Numbered from the stretch's first letter, positions 1 to 6,781 are shown. The stretch: DNA of 13,420 bases from an uncultured Chloroflexota bacterium (GCA_937860285.1 CALMBS010000345.1:1-13420), one strand, 5' to 3'. Notes: a model not told the origin generated them from the letters alone. Numbers and translations are program-made.

Positions 1-17
1 CCCACCCCCGCGCAGCT

Positions 18-1778
18 CTATCCGGTCCAGTGCTGGCCGAGGAGAGTGGCGTCCAGGACGCTCACCGCCCCGTCCAGGTTGATGTCTTCGGGTATCCAGG
101 CCTTGGCCCCGGTCTGGCCCCAGTGCTGGCCGACACGGATCATGTCCAGAGAGTTGACGGCGCCGTCGCCGTTAACGTCGGGGTCGGGGCCCGGCTCTGG
201 GACGGTGCTTTCCACGGTCACCGTGATGCTGATCGTCTCGGAGTCGGTCAGGGAGCCGTCGCTCACCGTGAAACGGACATCGGAGTAGGTGCCGGCCTGG
301 CTCGAGTCCGGCTTCCAGGAGAAGGTGCGGGTGCTCGAGCTGAAGGTGGCTCCCGACGGCAGGTTGGAGGCGGAGTAGCTCAGGGAGTCGCCGTCGGAGT
401 CGCTGGCCGAGACGGTGAATGAAAGGGTGCTGCCGGCGACCACGCTCCTGGCGCCGATGGACTTCAGGATGGGGGCATGGTTGGTATGGGGCGTTGAAGG
501 GGGGGCCGAGGTGCCGTACCAGTTGTCGTAGACGTAAACGTAGTGCTCGTCCAGGTGCTTGTAGGTGCTGGAGCTGCAGCGCCCGCAGGGGGTGCTGCTC
601 CAGGCGCCGCCCTCGCTGGCCTCCAGGTCCACCAGGCAGCCGCCGATGAAGGCGTGCTCATATCCGCTCTCGGGGTACAGCCCGGACGTCCCGTTGTGGG
701 TCTTCCTGGTCCAGTTGTTGTAGATGTTGTGCTCCAGCTTGGGGATGCCGCGGATGCCGCAGTTGGCCTTGTTGCCGTTGCTGGAGAACGTGTTGTGGTG
801 GACCTCGTAGTGCCCGCCGGCGAAACCGGAGGTGGTGTGGCCCGAGCCGTGGGCGTCCACCTGGCAGGCCCAGTACTTGGTGCCGCCGACCTTGTTGGCC
901 GACCAGTACCAGGAATCCCCGATGTTGCAGTACCTTATCTCGTAGTTGAAGCCCGACCCATGGTCGCAGGCGATGTTGTGGCGGCAGTCGTAGATGCTGC
1001 AGGCCTCGACCAGGGCCGAGAGCCAGTTGCCGTTGTAGTTGGACTGCAGGATGCCGTAGCCCCAGCCGTGGGCCTGGGCGCCGTGGATCTCGCAGTGATG
1101 TATCTTGTGCCGGGCGGCGCTGTCCCACTGCAGGGACTGGCCCGGGCTGCCCTTGATATTGTCGATGCAGATGATGCCCTGGGGGAAGTTGTAGAGCTCG
1201 CAGTTCTCCACCTCAACGTTCAGGGACCCGGACAGCTTCAGGGCGAACATGGTGTAGCACCCCCCGACCGAGCCCACGGTGCCCAGGTTGGTGGGCCCCT
1301 CGATGGTTAACCCCGAGATGACGGAGTTGCTCTTGCAGTAGATGCCGGTGCCGAAGGCGCCGGTGCAGGTGCCGGTGACCTTGATCTTGCCCCCCGCAGC
1401 CCCGTCCTGTCCCCGGTTGGAGGCGAGGACCACGCCGTTGCCCAGGGCGTTGGGAAGGATCATCCGGCTGCCGGCGCTGGCCACGCTGGGCACCACGATG
1501 GTGGTCCCGTCCGGAATCCAGATCACGTCACCCGAGGTGGCCTTGGACATGGCCGAGTTCAGCTCTGAGAGGGTGGTCACCACGTAGTCGGCGGTGGCCC
1601 GGGAGTAGCCGTGAGGGGACACGTAGCCGTCGCCTCCGCCGATGGGGTTCGAGCCGGTGTAGGCGCCGGCGCCATAGGAGGCGGCGGCCAGGGCCGGGGT
1701 GCTGTTTCCGCCCAGGGCGGCGAAGGCGCCGGCCAGGACGGAGATGACGGCGATGGTAGCCAGAAGGAGCTTCCTCAT
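18..1778 (-). CDS. Secreted right-handed beta-helix protein with Ig-like domain and C-terminal dockerin
   Basis: Predicted 586-residue exported protein. Residues 1-32 form a signal peptide: MRK, a hydrophobic core, then an ALAA-type cleavage site. From about residue 60 there is a pectate-lyase-like parallel beta-helix. It opens with a 'GDVIWIPDGT' motif and continues with coil-like repeats such as VEVENCELYNF, HKIHHCEIHG and YEVHHNTFSSNG. Several cysteines lie at coil positions. Residues about 433-523 are an Ig/cadherin-like module (NHAPIL start, SDSDGDSLSYS, FTVSDG). A Pro/Glu linker follows, then a dockerin at 534-586 with two calcium-loop repeats, DVNGDGAVNSLD and DINLDGAVSVLD, each ending in GQHW. 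Beta-helix proteins of this kind include polysaccharide lyases, but I cannot identify catalytic residues, so binding or cleavage of a glycan is inference. The ATG at 1778 is preceded by a GAGGGGTGAG ribosome-binding site. The stop lies 17 bases from the window edge. The gene is divergent from the flippase. Confidence 0.88.
   Translation of the reverse strand: MRKLLLATIAVISVLAGAFAALGGNSTPALAAASYGAGAYTGSNPIGGGDGYVSPHGYSRATADYVVTTLSELNSAMSKATSGDVIWIPDGTTIVVPSVASAGSRMILPNALGNGVVLASNRGQDGAAGGKIKVTGTCTGAFGTGIYCKSNSVISGLTIEGPTNLGTVGSVGGCYTMFALKLSGSLNVEVENCELYNFPQGIICIDNIKGSPGQSLQWDSAARHKIHHCEIHGAQAHGWGYGILQSNYNGNWLSALVEACSIYDCRHNIACDHGSGFNYEIRYCNIGDSWYWSANKVGGTKYWACQVDAHGSGHTTSGFAGGHYEVHHNTFSSNGNKANCGIRGIPKLEHNIYNNWTRKTHNGTSGLYPESGYEHAFIGGCLVDLEASEGGAWSSTPCGRCSSSTYKHLDEHYVYVYDNWYGTSAPPSTPHTNHAPILKSIGARSVVAGSTLSFTVSASDSDGDSLSYSASNLPSGATFSSSTRTFSWKPDSSQAGTYSDVRFTVSDGSLTDSETISITVTVESTVPEPGPDPDVNGDGAVNSLDMIRVGQHWGQTGAKAWIPEDINLDGAVSVLDATLLGQHWTG
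21..179 (-). other. Dockerin type I-like module (two F-hand calcium loops)
   Basis: Residues 534-586 hold two calcium-binding loops of the form D-x-N-x-D-G-x-(V)-x-x-L-D. Each is followed by a helix ending in GQHW. A ten-residue linker, QTGAKAWIPE, separates them. All acidic and Asn calcium ligands are present in both copies. Known dockerins bind cohesins. Variants with the GQHW signature are common at the C-termini of secreted proteins in bacteria and archaea without cellulosomes. No cohesin is encoded in this window. Confidence 0.85.
534..1600 (-). other. Parallel beta-helix region of the dockerin protein
   Basis: This covers roughly residues 60-415 of the exported protein. It has short repeating strands rich in N, H, G and C, with the pattern x-V-x-x-(N/H/C)-x-I, which is typical of right-handed beta-helix folds (pectate lyase and NosD-like repeats). 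A Gly/Ser/Trp/Tyr-rich stretch follows the helix before the Ig-like module. The boundaries are approximate. Confidence 0.6.
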
Positions 1779-2039
1779 TTACTCACCCCTCACAAGCTGA
1801 GTCAAAGGAACGTTATTCCAGGTATCGTCAAGTGGTTGTGGAGCAGGCAGGGCGCCCTTCCCGGCCCCGCCCGCTGTGTCCCTCTGCTGCGAGAAGAGAG
1901 TCTATCACCCGGGCCTCTCGTGGATGTCTCAAGGGACAAGCCGGGGGTCACAGGATGTTAACAGCATGACCGTCCCCGAGTGTTTTCGGAGGCTGGCCGC
2001 GACACATCATGGCCTTCTCACAGAAACCTCACAGGCCCG

Positions 2040-2082
2040 GCCGCGCGGCTAACACCGCCCTAGGCCGGCCGCGCGGCGGTGT
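2040..2082. repeat. Overlapping palindromes beside the -10 box (operator-like)
   Basis: Two kinds of symmetry overlap here. An 8-base inverted repeat pairs ACACCGCC (2052-2059) with GGCGGTGT (2075-2082), and its right arm touches the TG of the extended -10. A 10-base palindrome, GCCGCGCGGC, occurs twice in direct orientation at 2040-2049 and 2068-2077, spaced 28 bases start to start. Placement just upstream of and touching the promoter suggests a repressor or activator site. Chance symmetry in very GC-rich DNA is the main alternative. Confidence 0.4.
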
Positions 2083-2090
2083 GCTAGAAT
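2082..2090 (+). promoter_or_regulatory. Extended -10 promoter for the flippase transcript
   Basis: The bases TGCTAGAAT match an extended -10 element (TGn followed by TATAAT with one mismatch). No good -35 hexamer lies 16-18 bases upstream, which is tolerated in extended -10 promoters. The predicted start of transcription is near 2097. This leaves an unusually long leader of about 137 bases before the flippase ATG at 2234. The call rests on the motif alone. Confidence 0.45.
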
Positions 2091-2096
2091 ACAGGC

Positions 2097-2210
2097 GGAG
2101 TCTCGCGCTTGACTGGATACGGGAGCCTCATCCGGGACCCGGCGCGCCCGTGGGCGCCGGGTCCGAAGTTTGGGATGATACAGGGCGGCAGCGGTCCGCC
2201 CTGTAGTTTT
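2097..2210 (+). ncRNA. Structured 5' leader or small RNA with several hairpins
   Basis: From the predicted start near 2097 the RNA can fold into several elements. The first is a weak stem, 2101-2105 with 2120-2124. The second is an outer stem, TCATCC (2128-2133) with GGATGA (2173-2178). This encloses a perfect 11-bp stem, 2135-2145 with 2154-2164, with an 8-base loop. A terminator-like hairpin ends at 2210. The order promoter, folded domain, terminator-like hairpin, gene start is that of an attenuator or riboswitch leader. It would equally fit a free small RNA of about 110 bases. I could not match it to a riboswitch class I know. The flippase start lies 24 bases beyond the U-tract. Confidence 0.4.
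2179..2210 (+). terminator. Terminator-like hairpin upstream of the flippase start
   Basis: A perfect 10-bp stem pairs 2179-2188 (TACAGGGCGG) with 2196-2205, closing a 7-base loop. It is followed by AG... and a run of four T residues (2207-2210). The stem is strong and GC-rich, but the U-tract is short. It resembles an intrinsic terminator of moderate strength, which fits attenuation better than full termination. Confidence 0.5.
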
Positions 2211-2233
2211 GTGCCGACGGCAGGGCAGGGTTT

Positions 2234-4534
2234 ATGAGTCAGCCTTCAATCTTCAGGCAGGTCTTCTCGCTGTCGAGGGACTCCATCATCTACGGCCTGA
2301 GCACCGTCATGAGCCAGCTGATCGGCTTCCTGCTGGTCCCGCTCTACACGGACAAGCTGGGGACGCAGGGGTACGGCGTCATGGAGATCCTCAACACCAC
2401 CTCGGCGGTGCTGGGGATCATCCTGGCCATGGGCATGGGTGTTGCCATGCTGCGTTTCTATGCCGGCCGGGAGGACGAAGAAGCGAAGCGCACGGTGGCC
2501 AGCACGGCGGTAATCTTCATGATGCTGACGGGGCTGGTGGCGCTGGTGCTGCTGGAGCTGGCGGCGGGTCCTCTGTCCTCCCTGCTGTATGAGAAAGAGC
2601 GAGACTGCTCCCAGGACGCCTACTTCTTTCGCATACTGTTCGTGTCCCTCTTCTTCAATCAGGGAATTCACATAGCGCTCACGGTCTTCCGGGCCCGGGG
2701 CGCACCGGTCCGGTATGCCATGGCCTCCGTTACCCAGTTCCTGATGTCCGTCACGCTCAACATCGTCTTCGTGGCGGTAGTGGGCATGGGGGTGCTGGGC
2801 GTGCTGTACTCCGAGCTGATCACGTCGGGCCTGCTGTGTGTGGTGCTGATCGGCTTCCTCCTGCGGCGGGTGGGCATCAGGGTCTCCCGGCAGGACCTGA
2901 AGGCCATGCTGGACTATGGGTTGCCCCTGATACCGTCCGGGCTGGGGGCCTGGGTGATGATCATGGCCGACCGTTGGATACTCAAGGACATCATGGGCAC
3001 GAGCTCCACCGGGGTCTACTCCCTGGGGTACAAGTTCGGCATGGTGATACAGGGGATCCTGGTGGGTCCCATCCAGCTGGCCTGGCTCCCCTTTCTCTTC
3101 TCCACCGCCCGGAAGCCCCGGGCGGCCGAGACCTACACCCGCGTCTTCACCTACTTCCTGGCGGTCGCCCTTTTCGCCGCCCTGGCCCTGTCGGCCCTGG
3201 GCGAGGAGCTGGTGCTGGCCATGGCCACATCGCCCTTTCACAATGCCTACAGGGTGATCCCGCTCGTGGCGCTGTCCTACGTGCTGTACGGCTGCTACTT
3301 TCAGATGGCGGCCGGCATCTACATCGAGGGCAAGACCCGGAACACGGCCATACTCATGGTCGTGGGCGCCGTGGTCAACGTGGGGCTGTGCTATGCCCTG
3401 ATACCGCCGTTCGGGATCGTGGGGGCGGCCGTGGCCACCCTGGTGTCATATGCCATACTGCCCGTGGGCGCCTACTTCTACTCGCAGCGCTATTTCCCCA
3501 TCGCCTACGAATGGGGGCGCGTGGTCATGCTGATCCTGGTGACGGCCGTAATCTTCGCCGCCTGCCTTGGGGTGGGGCAAGGGGTGCGCCACTACCTGCA
3601 GCGGTCCAATGATGACGACGGCGTACTCCAGGCGGGGGAAACCTGGACCTGGAGCTATGCCCGCACCGTCACCCAGGGCGACATCGACAGCGCGGGGGAA
3701 GGCGGCATCACGAGCACCGCCACGGTGAGCAGCGAACAGCTGGATCCCCGCAGCGACACAGAGGCCGTGCCAGTGGCCCGGGAGGTGGCCTGCACCATCC
3801 GCCTGACCATCACCGATATCGCCGGCGACGGCCCGGGGGGGCTGGTCGATGCCAGGGATGATGTCATCTCCTACAAGGTTGTGGTAGCCAACACCGGCGC
3901 CGCGCCCCTCTCAGGGGTGAGCCTGGCCGATTCTCTGGTGGACCTGTCCGAGAATGTCACACTGCGGAAATCAGCCAACAGCGATGACATCCTCGATCCC
4001 GGGGAGAGCTGGTTCTGGGGATACACATACACGGTAACCAAGGCCGATATTGACGACAATGGCGGCGGGGACGGCGACATCGACAACACCGCCACCGTGA
4101 GCTGCGCCGAGCTGCCCCCCCGGAGCGACAGCCTGGAGGTGCCCATCTACAGGAGATACAGCGATGCCTACAGGATCGCCCTGACGGTTACCGACGTCGG
4201 CGGCGATGGCCCCGACGGGCTGCTGGACGCCCCCGGCGACGTCATCAGCTACGAGGTGGTGGTGACCAACACCGGCGACTACAGCCTCACCGGGGTCGGC
4301 CTGGCCGACACGCTGGTGGACGTCAGCAACGTGGCGCCGAAGGAATCCGGGGCGGCCGCCAGGTGGCCCCGGGTGCTGATCGGAGGGGCACTGAAGGTAG
4401 TCCTCATCCTGGCCTTCCCCTTGCTGCTGCTGATCATCAGGTTCTTCCGGCCCGATGAGCTCGCCCTGGTGAAGCAGGGTGCAGGTGCGGTCGGGGGCAT
4501 GGCCTCGAAGCTGCTGCGCCGCAAGCGCCCGTAA
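2234..4534 (+). CDS. Wzx/MATE-type polysaccharide flippase with DUF11-like repeats inserted in its last outer loop
   Basis: Predicted 766-residue integral membrane protein of the MOP superfamily (Polysacc_synt/RfbX type), which flips lipid-linked oligosaccharides across the cytoplasmic membrane. Residues 1-450 contain the family's opening (RDSIIYGLSTVMSQLIGF, then LVPLYT), many hydrophobic helices and the usual DRWILK and FYSQRYFPI segments. Helix 13 ends near residue 450. Residues about 458-706 are not membrane sequence. They are Asp/Gly/Thr-rich beta repeats like DUF11 and related secreted modules. The last helix (about 713-736) and the family's C-terminal FFRPDELAL motif then resume in frame, ending in a basic tail. 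Without the insert the protein would be about 520 residues, somewhat longer than ordinary flippases. The ATG at 2234 has only a weak AGGGCAGGG ribosome-binding site. The stop lies 4 bases from the stop of the converging GNAT gene. Confidence 0.88.
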   Translation: MSQPSIFRQVFSLSRDSIIYGLSTVMSQLIGFLLVPLYTDKLGTQGYGVMEILNTTSAVLGIILAMGMGVAMLRFYAGREDEEAKRTVASTAVIFMMLTGLVALVLLELAAGPLSSLLYEKERDCSQDAYFFRILFVSLFFNQGIHIALTVFRARGAPVRYAMASVTQFLMSVTLNIVFVAVVGMGVLGVLYSELITSGLLCVVLIGFLLRRVGIRVSRQDLKAMLDYGLPLIPSGLGAWVMIMADRWILKDIMGTSSTGVYSLGYKFGMVIQGILVGPIQLAWLPFLFSTARKPRAAETYTRVFTYFLAVALFAALALSALGEELVLAMATSPFHNAYRVIPLVALSYVLYGCYFQMAAGIYIEGKTRNTAILMVVGAVVNVGLCYALIPPFGIVGAAVATLVSYAILPVGAYFYSQRYFPIAYEWGRVVMLILVTAVIFAACLGVGQGVRHYLQRSNDDDGVLQAGETWTWSYARTVTQGDIDSAGEGGITSTATVSSEQLDPRSDTEAVPVAREVACTIRLTITDIAGDGPGGLVDARDDVISYKVVVANTGAAPLSGVSLADSLVDLSENVTLRKSANSDDILDPGESWFWGYTYTVTKADIDDNGGGDGDIDNTATVSCAELPPRSDSLEVPIYRRYSDAYRIALTVTDVGGDGPDGLLDAPGDVISYEVVVTNTGDYSLTGVGLADTLVDVSNVAPKESGAAARWPRVLIGGALKVVLILAFPLLLLIIRFFRPDELALVKQGAGAVGGMASKLLRRKRP
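3605..4351 (+). repeat. Two-period DUF11-like repeat insert within the flippase
   Basis: Protein-level tandem repeat with a period of about 123-126 residues. Matching landmarks in copies 1 and 2 are LQAGETWTWSY / LDPGESWFWGY, TVTQGDID / TVTKADID, TATVSSEQLDPRSD / TATVSCAELPPRSD, DVISYKVVVANTG / DVISYEVVVTNTG and LADSLVD / LADTLVD. Copy 1 starts near residue 459 and copy 2 near residue 582, and similarity ends near residue 706. These landmarks are those of extracellular beta-sandwich repeats found in long secreted surface proteins. The copies have diverged in sequence, so this is not a recent duplication or a simple assembly echo. Confidence 0.8.
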
Positions 4535-4538
4535 CGGC

Positions 4539-5630
4539 TCACGCCTCGTCGGAGTCGCCCATCTGCAGGAACCAGGCATCGGGCTTCCGCAGCTCGGCGT
4601 CCAGCTCGGGCGAGAAGGCGCAGGCGGTGACCAGCTTGGTCTTGGAGCGGGGCGCAGCGATGAAGCCCTGCCGCTTGTAGGCCGCGGCCAGGGGCGTGTC
4701 CGCCAGCCTGGCGCCCCAGACCAGGGCCGCCTTCCCCTCCCGGCAGCGCTGCACCGCCGCTGCGATGAGGTGCTCCGCCACCGGCTGGGACTCGGCCACC
4801 ACCTCCGCGATCAGCCCGGTTATGGTCCCGTCGGCGTCGGCGCAGCTGAAGACCACATAGCCGGAGATGGCGTCCGGACGTCCGGACGCCAGTATGGTGT
4901 AGTGCCGGTCCGGGACGGCGACGTAGCGCCAGTTGAGGTACTCCTTCTTTCGGGACAGGGCGGCCCGGTAGCGTCCGGAGACCCTGGCCCACAGCTGGTC
5001 GAAACGGTCGTCGAAGCGGTCCGCCTGTGACAGAGTCATGCCCTCCGGCAGGCGCGTCCCGGCCGGCCGGAGCACGACCGCAGTCAGCAGGCGGCCGGCG
5101 GCCGGGCCCAGGGCCATGACCAGCTTGTTCCCGGTCTGGGTCGCCAGCGTGGCCCGCCAGTCCAGAGGCCGGAACACCTTGGGGAGGGTGGCGGCGTCGA
5201 ACATCCCCACCTTGCCGGAGAGGCCGGGGTAGGCATAGGAGAACTTGCTGCGGAAGGCGTACTCGGCCCGGATGCCCCGTTTCTGGCTCTCCTGGCGGCG
5301 CAGCTCCACCGTGGCCGCGTACGTCCCCTGCCGCCGGTAGTCCGGGTGGGTCATGGCGTCCAGGCCGATGGCGGCCAGCACGTCGGCGTCGCCGATCTTC
5401 ATCATCATCGGTATCTCGGCGGTGTGGGCGATGATCTTGCCGTCATGGTCGGCGAGGGCGATCACTCCCATGCCGGCGGGGTTGTCCCGGTACATCCACC
5501 GCCACCAGGCCAGCCAGTCCTGGGGCACGTACCTGCGGTCCGGGTAGACGGCCTTCCAGAGCTCCAGGATCCCTTCCTCGTCCCCTTCCCGGTAGGTCCT
5601 GGCGATCCATTTCCGCGGGGTGCCGCTCAT
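4539..5630 (-). CDS. GNAT-family acyltransferase
   Basis: Predicted 363-residue cytoplasmic protein with GNAT character. The N-terminus RTYREGDEEGILELWKAVY is typical of a GNAT subfamily often found in polysaccharide clusters. The acetyl-CoA binding signature (R/Q-x-x-G-x-A) is seen as RRQGTYA after 'MTHPDY'. The C-terminal half has a second GNAT-like region (KKEYLNWRY, YTILASG, 'YKRQGF'), so it may be a double-domain enzyme. It probably transfers an acetyl or other acyl group to a sugar amine, but the substrate cannot be read from sequence. The ATG at 5630 was chosen over a much longer open frame because it has a perfect AGGAGG site and a 4-base ATGA overlap with the upstream deacetylase stop. 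The upstream part of the longer frame is a shadow of the deacetylase gene. This is the last gene of the minus-strand operon. Confidence 0.82.
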   Translation of the reverse strand: MSGTPRKWIARTYREGDEEGILELWKAVYPDRRYVPQDWLAWWRWMYRDNPAGMGVIALADHDGKIIAHTAEIPMMMKIGDADVLAAIGLDAMTHPDYRRQGTYAATVELRRQESQKRGIRAEYAFRSKFSYAYPGLSGKVGMFDAATLPKVFRPLDWRATLATQTGNKLVMALGPAAGRLLTAVVLRPAGTRLPEGMTLSQADRFDDRFDQLWARVSGRYRAALSRKKEYLNWRYVAVPDRHYTILASGRPDAISGYVVFSCADADGTITGLIAEVVAESQPVAEHLIAAAVQRCREGKAALVWGARLADTPLAAAYKRQGFIAAPRSKTKLVTACAFSPELDAELRKPDAWFLQMGDSDEA

Positions 5631-6721
5631 CCTGTCCTCCTCCGGTTGATCACCGAGGCCAGGTCCGGGTAGAGTCCCGAGACGCTGAGCCGGAAGGTGG
5701 TGAAGTCCCACTTGGGTGACACCCTGGCCAGCCCGAAGGGGTCGGCCCCCGGCGCAACCAGCCGGTTGGGGAGGGCGTACACGGCGCAGACGTAGCCGCT
5801 CTCGGCCAGGATGGACTTGATGGCGGGGCTGACGTTGCCTTCCCGCCCGTCCGGGTAGGCAAAGGTGTCGCAGGGCTGGCCCGTCATCTCTTCGATCCGG
5901 CTCCTGGAGTCGGCGATCTCCTGGCGGGCCTGCTCCAGGGGCAGGCCGATCAGGGTGGGGTGGTGCACGGTGTGGGAGCCGAAGGTGATGCCGTTGGCGG
6001 CCATCTCCCGGACGTCTTTCCAGGTGAGGATCATATCCCGGGCCATGGCGGCGGGCACGTCGGCGCCCAGCTTCCGGACCATCTCTTCGATGGCCTCGTT
6101 CTTCTCGTGGTCCGGCATCTGCTTCAGCTTCACGTCCATGGTGCTCACCGCCTCCCACCTCGCGGGCGTGGTGCCCAGATCGTAAGACCCCAGGCGGTCG
6201 CTTTCCAGCTTGCGGGCGGTGGTGAGCAGGACGGCGTAGCTCACCCGGTCCCACCAGAAGGCGTGGCCCTCGTCGATGTGGGCCGTGGCCAGGAAGATGG
6301 TGGCCGGGACCCCGTGCTTCTTCAGTACGGGGTAGGCGTGCCGGTAGTTGTCCCGGTAGCCGTCGTCGAAGGTGATGGCGGCGGCGTTCCGCGGCAGCGG
6401 CTGGCCCGCCCGTATGGCCCGGCCCATGGCGGCCAGGGACATCACCTGGTAGCGGCGCTTGAGGTACACCACCTGCTGCTCGAAGTCCGCGGGCGTCGTC
6501 AGCGGCACGTCGGTGGGCAGCTCGGTGTCGGGCCCCACGCGGTGGTAGGACAGGATGCAGGCCGACCACCGGACCAGGCGGCGCCGGAGCAGGCCGTAGG
6601 CGTCGATGACCCCGAGGGCGCCGGCGGCCCCGGCCAGGCGCAGGCCCCACCTCTGACCGGTCCCCAGGGCCACATGGGGCTGCCCCGGCCGGTCTGGCTT
6701 CGCGGACTGCCCGGTGGTCAC
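5627..6721 (-). CDS. Polysaccharide deacetylase (NodB homology domain, CE4)
   Basis: Predicted 364-residue metal-dependent deacetylase of the NodB/CE4 family, which removes N- or O-acetyl groups from sugars. The sequence shows an early ILSYHRVGPD strand, motif 1 TFDDGY (Asp119 as base, Asp120 as metal ligand), motif 2 HTVHHPTL (His250 and His254 as metal ligands) and motif 3 DTFAYPDG. A long insert containing FWWDRVSYAVL lies between motifs 1 and 2, as in many deacetylases of polysaccharide loci. There is no clear signal peptide, only a weak hydrophobic stretch near residues 27-45, so the location is uncertain. The start is GTG at 6721, with GGGAG eight bases upstream. An alternative TTG at 6736 adds five residues. 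The stop overlaps the GNAT start (ATGA). It acts with the other sugar-modifying enzymes of the operon. Confidence 0.88.
   Translation of the reverse strand: MTTGQSAKPDRPGQPHVALGTGQRWGLRLAGAAGALGVIDAYGLLRRRLVRWSACILSYHRVGPDTELPTDVPLTTPADFEQQVVYLKRRYQVMSLAAMGRAIRAGQPLPRNAAAITFDDGYRDNYRHAYPVLKKHGVPATIFLATAHIDEGHAFWWDRVSYAVLLTTARKLESDRLGSYDLGTTPARWEAVSTMDVKLKQMPDHEKNEAIEEMVRKLGADVPAAMARDMILTWKDVREMAANGITFGSHTVHHPTLIGLPLEQARQEIADSRSRIEEMTGQPCDTFAYPDGREGNVSPAIKSILAESGYVCAVYALPNRLVAPGADPFGLARVSPKWDFTTFRLSVSGLYPDLASVINRRRTG
5636..5641 (-). promoter_or_regulatory. AGGAGG ribosome-binding site fixing the GNAT start
   Basis: A perfect Shine-Dalgarno AGGAGG lies 5 bases before the ATG at 5630. It decides the start in favour of the 363-residue protein. 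It sits inside the last codons of the deacetylase gene, as expected for translational coupling. Confidence 0.8.
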
Positions 6722-6767
6722 TCCATTCACTCCCAAGTCGGCCCGGCCGGCGGGGCGCCGGCCCGAA

Positions 6768-6781
6768 GGCGCCTAGGCGCC
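6768..6781. repeat. 14-bp palindrome over the stop codon of the membrane protein gene
   Basis: GGCGCCTAGGCGCC is a perfect 14-base palindrome that includes the TAG stop. A third GGCGCC lies nearby in the 50-base gap, allowing alternative hairpins with a UUCG-containing loop on the minus-strand RNA. No T-run follows, so it is not a standard terminator. It may affect mRNA stability or be incidental in GC-rich sequence. Confidence 0.35.

Larger units (their letters stand above)
1779..2233. other. Divergent intergenic region between the dockerin protein and the flippase
   Basis: These 455 bases separate two divergent genes. I see no convincing coding sequence. A 65-codon plus-strand frame from 2009 lacks a ribosome-binding site and is crossed by RNA hairpins. 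The left half (1779-2030) should hold the promoter of the minus-strand gene, but no good -35/-10 pair was found. The right half holds inverted repeats, an extended -10 box and a structured leader, each listed separately. Confidence 0.7.

Noticed and set aside
1826..1831. TTGACG on the minus strand as a -35 box for the dockerin gene
   Set aside because: No -10-like hexamer is found at the right spacing (CCTTTG at 17 bases), so no promoter was called.
2109..2114. TTGACT as a -35 box for the flippase
   Set aside because: No -10-like hexamer lies 16-18 bases downstream, where the sequence is CCGGGA-like.
2009..2206. 65-codon plus-strand open frame in the intergenic region
   Set aside because: It has no ribosome-binding site before the ATG, spans the promoter and RNA hairpins, and shows no recognisable protein features.
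2246..3241. 331-codon minus-strand open frame opposite the flippase
   Set aside because: It is rich in His/Gln/Arg/Gly, the typical antisense shadow of a GC-rich membrane gene. It has no domain or ribosome-binding support.
3605..4351. Flippase insert as a mobile element or intein
   Set aside because: There are no terminal inverted repeats, target duplications, or intein splice motifs (Cys/Ser start and HN-Cys end). The sequence is beta-repeat protein, not an endonuclease or transposase.
5631..6650. Upstream extension of the GNAT open frame (703 codons in total)
   Set aside because: The extension has low-complexity Arg/Pro/Gly-rich translation, lies wholly on top of the deacetylase gene in another frame, and the true start has a perfect AGGAGG site.
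6737..6781. Hairpin-forming GGCGCC repeats as an operon terminator
   Set aside because: No T-run follows on the minus strand, and the next gene starts within about 50 bases with its own ribosome-binding site, so read-through is likelier.
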